DNA of 9,493 nt, from the NCBI GenBank assembly GCA_027349615.1, contig DAIEML010000079.1, positions 1-9,493 on the forward strand. The letters run 5' to 3'. Position 1 is the first letter of the stretch. Every line of letters begins with the position of its first letter. The notes below the pieces were generated by a model. The model was not told the DNA's origin. It was given only the letters and a program-made list of their open reading frames with translations, and searched no databases. This document shows, piece by piece, positions 7,496 to 9,493 of this stretch. Position numbers and translations under genes: made by a program. Source of the stretch: Ignavibacteriales bacterium. GTDB lineage: Bacteria; Bacteroidota; Ignavibacteria; Ignavibacteriales; Ignavibacteriaceae.

Positions 7496-8902
7496 TTACT
7501 TTTTCTCTAAAACTCTATCTTTTATGTCCATCAGATATTTATAAGCTTCTTCATAATTATTGCCAATTTTACCGTCTAGTATAGCATCTTCAATTGCAGA
7601 TTTTAATTCTCCAACTTTTTTAGAAGGTTTCAAATTACAAATCCTCATAATCTCATCTCCTCTTACCGGCGATTGAAAAGATCTTAACTTATCTTTTTCT
7701 TCAACTTCCCAAACTTTTTTCATCACTTTTTCATAATTGTCCAAATATTTCGAAACTTTCTCTACATTTTTGCTGGTAATATCGGCACGGCACAGAGTTA
7801 TAAGATCTTCTAAATCTTCACCAGCCGAAACAATTAATCTTCTTATTGCAGAATCAGTTACTTCTTCTTTAGCTAACGCAATTGGTCTTAGATGAAGCCT
7901 TACAAGCTTTTCGACATATTCTAATTTATTAAATGGAAGTTTTAATTTTTTGAAGATTGATTTCATCATTCGAGCGCCAATCTCTTCATGCCCATGAAAA
8001 GTCCAGCCAATGCCTTCAATAAATTTTTTTGTTTGCGGTTTTGCAATATCGTGAACAAGAGCCGCGAATCTTAGCCAAAGATTATTCGAAACTTTTGAAA
8101 CGTTATCCACAACAATACATGTATGAAGGAAAACATCTTTATGATGGAAATCTTGTCTCTGTTCAACACCAGCTAGCAATGCCGCTTCCGGAAAAATTAT
8201 TTCCATAACGCCGCTGTTAAATAATAATTTTAATCCAATAGATGGTTTTGGTGACGACAAAATTTTTAGAAATTCGTCTGTAATTCTTTCTTGAGAAACA
8301 ATTCGGAGTCTTTCACGAAGTTTATTAGCCGCGATGTTTATAGAAGGATCAATCTGAAAATCTAACTGCGATGCAAAGCGGTAAGCTCTCATTATTCTTA
8401 ATGGATCGTCATCAAGAGTAATTTCAGGATCAATTGGTGTTTTTATAATTTTATTTTCGATGTCTTTCAAACCATCAAATTCATCATTCAGCCTTGCAAA
8501 ATTATTTTGATTTATAGACAAGGCAAGTGTATTAATAGTAAAATCACGACGAGAAATATCATCTTTAAAAGTTCCAGTAGTTATGTTTGGCTTGCGGCTA
8601 TCTTTGATGTAAGATTCTTTGCGAGCTCCAACAAATTCCAAATCAAAATCTTGGACCCTAAAATGTGCGGTTCCAAAATTTTTAAAGATTGAAATTTTTT
8701 CTATCCCGAGTTTTTCGGCAAGTTTAGCTGCAAAGTCTGGTCCATTTCCTATGACAAGAAAATCAATTTCATTTTTATTTCGATCGAGAATTAAATCACG
8801 AACAAATCCACCAACTATAAAAACATCAACGTTTAATTCATCAGCTAACCTGGAAGCAATTTTAATAAAAAAATATTTTTCTAATTTATTTGTAAAATTC
8901 AT
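7496..8902 (-). CDS. cca: CCA tRNA nucleotidyltransferase with HD domain
   Basis: Adds or repairs the 3' CCA end of tRNAs in the cytoplasm; 468 residues. The class II nucleotidyltransferase head shows VGGFVRD (30-36), the metal site as EID (45-47), SRRDFTINTLAL (117-128) for ribose and primer handling, and DDPLRIMRAYRFASQL (165-180). QERITDEF (204-211) is the base-recognition region. A C-terminal HD domain follows, with HHKDVFLH (253-260), VHDIAKP (283-289) and HGHEE (303-307), often linked to phosphatase or phosphodiesterase activity. The first catalytic carboxylate is Glu45 (GAA) where the family usually has Asp (DxD). Start ATG 8902 fits the family N-terminus, but no clear Shine-Dalgarno site is seen. 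It follows the TPR gene by 16 nt, so the two are probably co-transcribed. Poly(A) polymerase is the related alternative; the length and HD domain favour a CCA enzyme. Confidence 0.88.
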   Translation of the reverse strand: MNFTNKLEKYFFIKIASRLADELNVDVFIVGGFVRDLILDRNKNEIDFLVIGNGPDFAAKLAEKLGIEKISIFKNFGTAHFRVQDFDLEFVGARKESYIKDSRKPNITTGTFKDDISRRDFTINTLALSINQNNFARLNDEFDGLKDIENKIIKTPIDPEITLDDDPLRIMRAYRFASQLDFQIDPSINIAANKLRERLRIVSQERITDEFLKILSSPKPSIGLKLLFNSGVMEIIFPEAALLAGVEQRQDFHHKDVFLHTCIVVDNVSKVSNNLWLRFAALVHDIAKPQTKKFIEGIGWTFHGHEEIGARMMKSIFKKLKLPFNKLEYVEKLVRLHLRPIALAKEEVTDSAIRRLIVSAGEDLEDLITLCRADITSKNVEKVSKYLDNYEKVMKKVWEVEEKDKLRSFQSPVRGDEIMRICNLKPSKKVGELKSAIEDAILDGKIGNNYEEAYKYLMDIKDRVLEKK

Positions 8903-8918
8903 AGATAAAAAAGGACAC

Positions 8919-9493
8919 TTAATAAATTTTTAAATCATTTAATATGCGAGCAGAATTTCTGTACATCCAGTCTGCCATGTAATAATTATCTTTTGTAATA
9001 ATGTTAAAATTTTTATCTCCATCAAATCTTGCAGCTAGGGCTGCAATCTTTCGGGCTCTTTGGAAATCTAAATGCATAATCATATAATCTGAAAGTTTGT
9101 ACATTGCATAGGCACTAGCAATATCCGTTACTTCAATTTTGAATTGGAAAATTTTCATAAATAAATCATAATCTTCATTAAAAGAATCTGCAAGATTAAT
9201 TAACACTGGAATCGAGAAATAATCATATTTTGTATTATTCAATTCTTTTAAAATATTAAACTTGTCAAATATGGGATAAGCAAACTGTCGGTAGAAGCTA
9301 AATCTATTCGCAAATTTGCCAAATAAAAATAAGTATGATTTGGATTTTGCTGACTTAAATTTTTATACAGAGAATCAGCTTTTAAAAAATTTTTTTTCAA
9401 AGAATATAAATCGCCTAACATGAGCTCAAGGCTATATTGAAAGGCTGAATTTTTAAATTGCGGAATATATTTTAAAACTATTGCTTTTGCTTC
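8919..9493 (-). pseudogene. TPR-repeat protein, 5' end cut by window edge, with apparent frame break
   Basis: Two adjacent frames look like one protein. The upstream frame enters at the window edge, runs 81 codons and stops at TAA 9250-9248. Within it the stretch starting ELMLGDLYSLKKNFLKAD matches the TPR spacing (LG..Y, then A, Y, L and P). The second frame is open from 9362 to TAA 8921-8919 and contains another TPR-like helix pair (KLSDYMIMHLDFQRAR). The second frame has no ATG or ribosome-binding site before its helical part; only a TTG at 9242 is available. The simplest reading is one gene with a one-base loss, joining frames at about 9250-9275. It could be a sequencing error, a real pseudogene or, less likely, recoding; the region has no standard slippery heptamer. 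Function is unknown beyond protein-protein contact. It lies 16 nt upstream of the CCA-adding enzyme gene. Confidence 0.6.

Noticed and set aside
8619..8933. Plus-strand open frame of 104 codons over the start of the CCA-adding enzyme gene
   Set aside because: It is antisense to strongly conserved nucleotidyltransferase motifs, Ser/Lys-rich, and has no recognisable domain.
8919..9242. A free-standing 107-residue gene starting at TTG 9242
   Set aside because: No ribosome-binding site precedes it, the same frame continues upstream with plausible protein, and the adjacent frame ends in TPR sequence; a broken larger gene explains this better.
9245..9262. Programmed -1 ribosomal frameshifting in the TPR gene
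   Set aside because: The overlap lacks an X XXY YYZ slippery heptamer in the proper phase and I see no stable downstream stem; a one-base deletion is simpler.
1..9493. CRISPR array, insertion sequence, tRNA or defence system
   Set aside because: No regularly spaced long repeats, transposase motifs, tRNA cloverleaf or defence-associated domains were seen on either strand.

Overview
The window is clearly AT-rich (by eye about two thirds A+T), and every gene I can support lies on the minus strand. AT-rich DNA, A/T-ending codons, sparse Shine-Dalgarno sites, and an efflux locus with separate ATPase and permease genes suggest the Bacteroidota/Chlorobiota/Ignavibacteriota group. There is no rRNA or other marker to settle this, so the placement is inference.

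Layout in the direction of transcription (high to low coordinates). (1) 9493-8919: the 3' part of a TPR-repeat protein gene. It runs off the window and appears to carry a -1 type frame break near 9250-9275. (2) 8902-7496: a tRNA CCA-adding enzyme (class II nucleotidyltransferase plus HD domain), 16 nt after the TPR gene. (3) 7495-7206: a 290-nt intergenic region with several short repeats. (4) 7205 to the left edge: a MacAB-TolC-like tripartite efflux operon. Its order is a TolC-family outer-membrane channel, a membrane-fusion/adaptor protein, a MacB/LolD-type ABC ATPase, and then three consecutive MacB-PCD/FtsX permeases. The third permease is cut by the window start.

The efflux genes are packed (gaps of 23, 16, 39, 1 and 132 nt in order). 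The model is standard for the family: the ATPase drives a permease dimer in the inner membrane, the adaptor spans the periplasm, and the TolC homologue forms the outer-membrane duct. MacB normally fuses ATPase and permease in one chain; here they are separate. One ATPase is followed by three permeases. The first two are translationally coupled, and the last two are close paralogues. The substrate cannot be read from the sequence.

I did not find a radically new system. The points most worth a second look are the triple-permease architecture, the frame break in the TPR gene, the repeats in front of the efflux operon, and a Glu in place of the first catalytic Asp in the CCA-adding enzyme. I saw no tRNA, rRNA, CRISPR array, insertion sequence or transposase.
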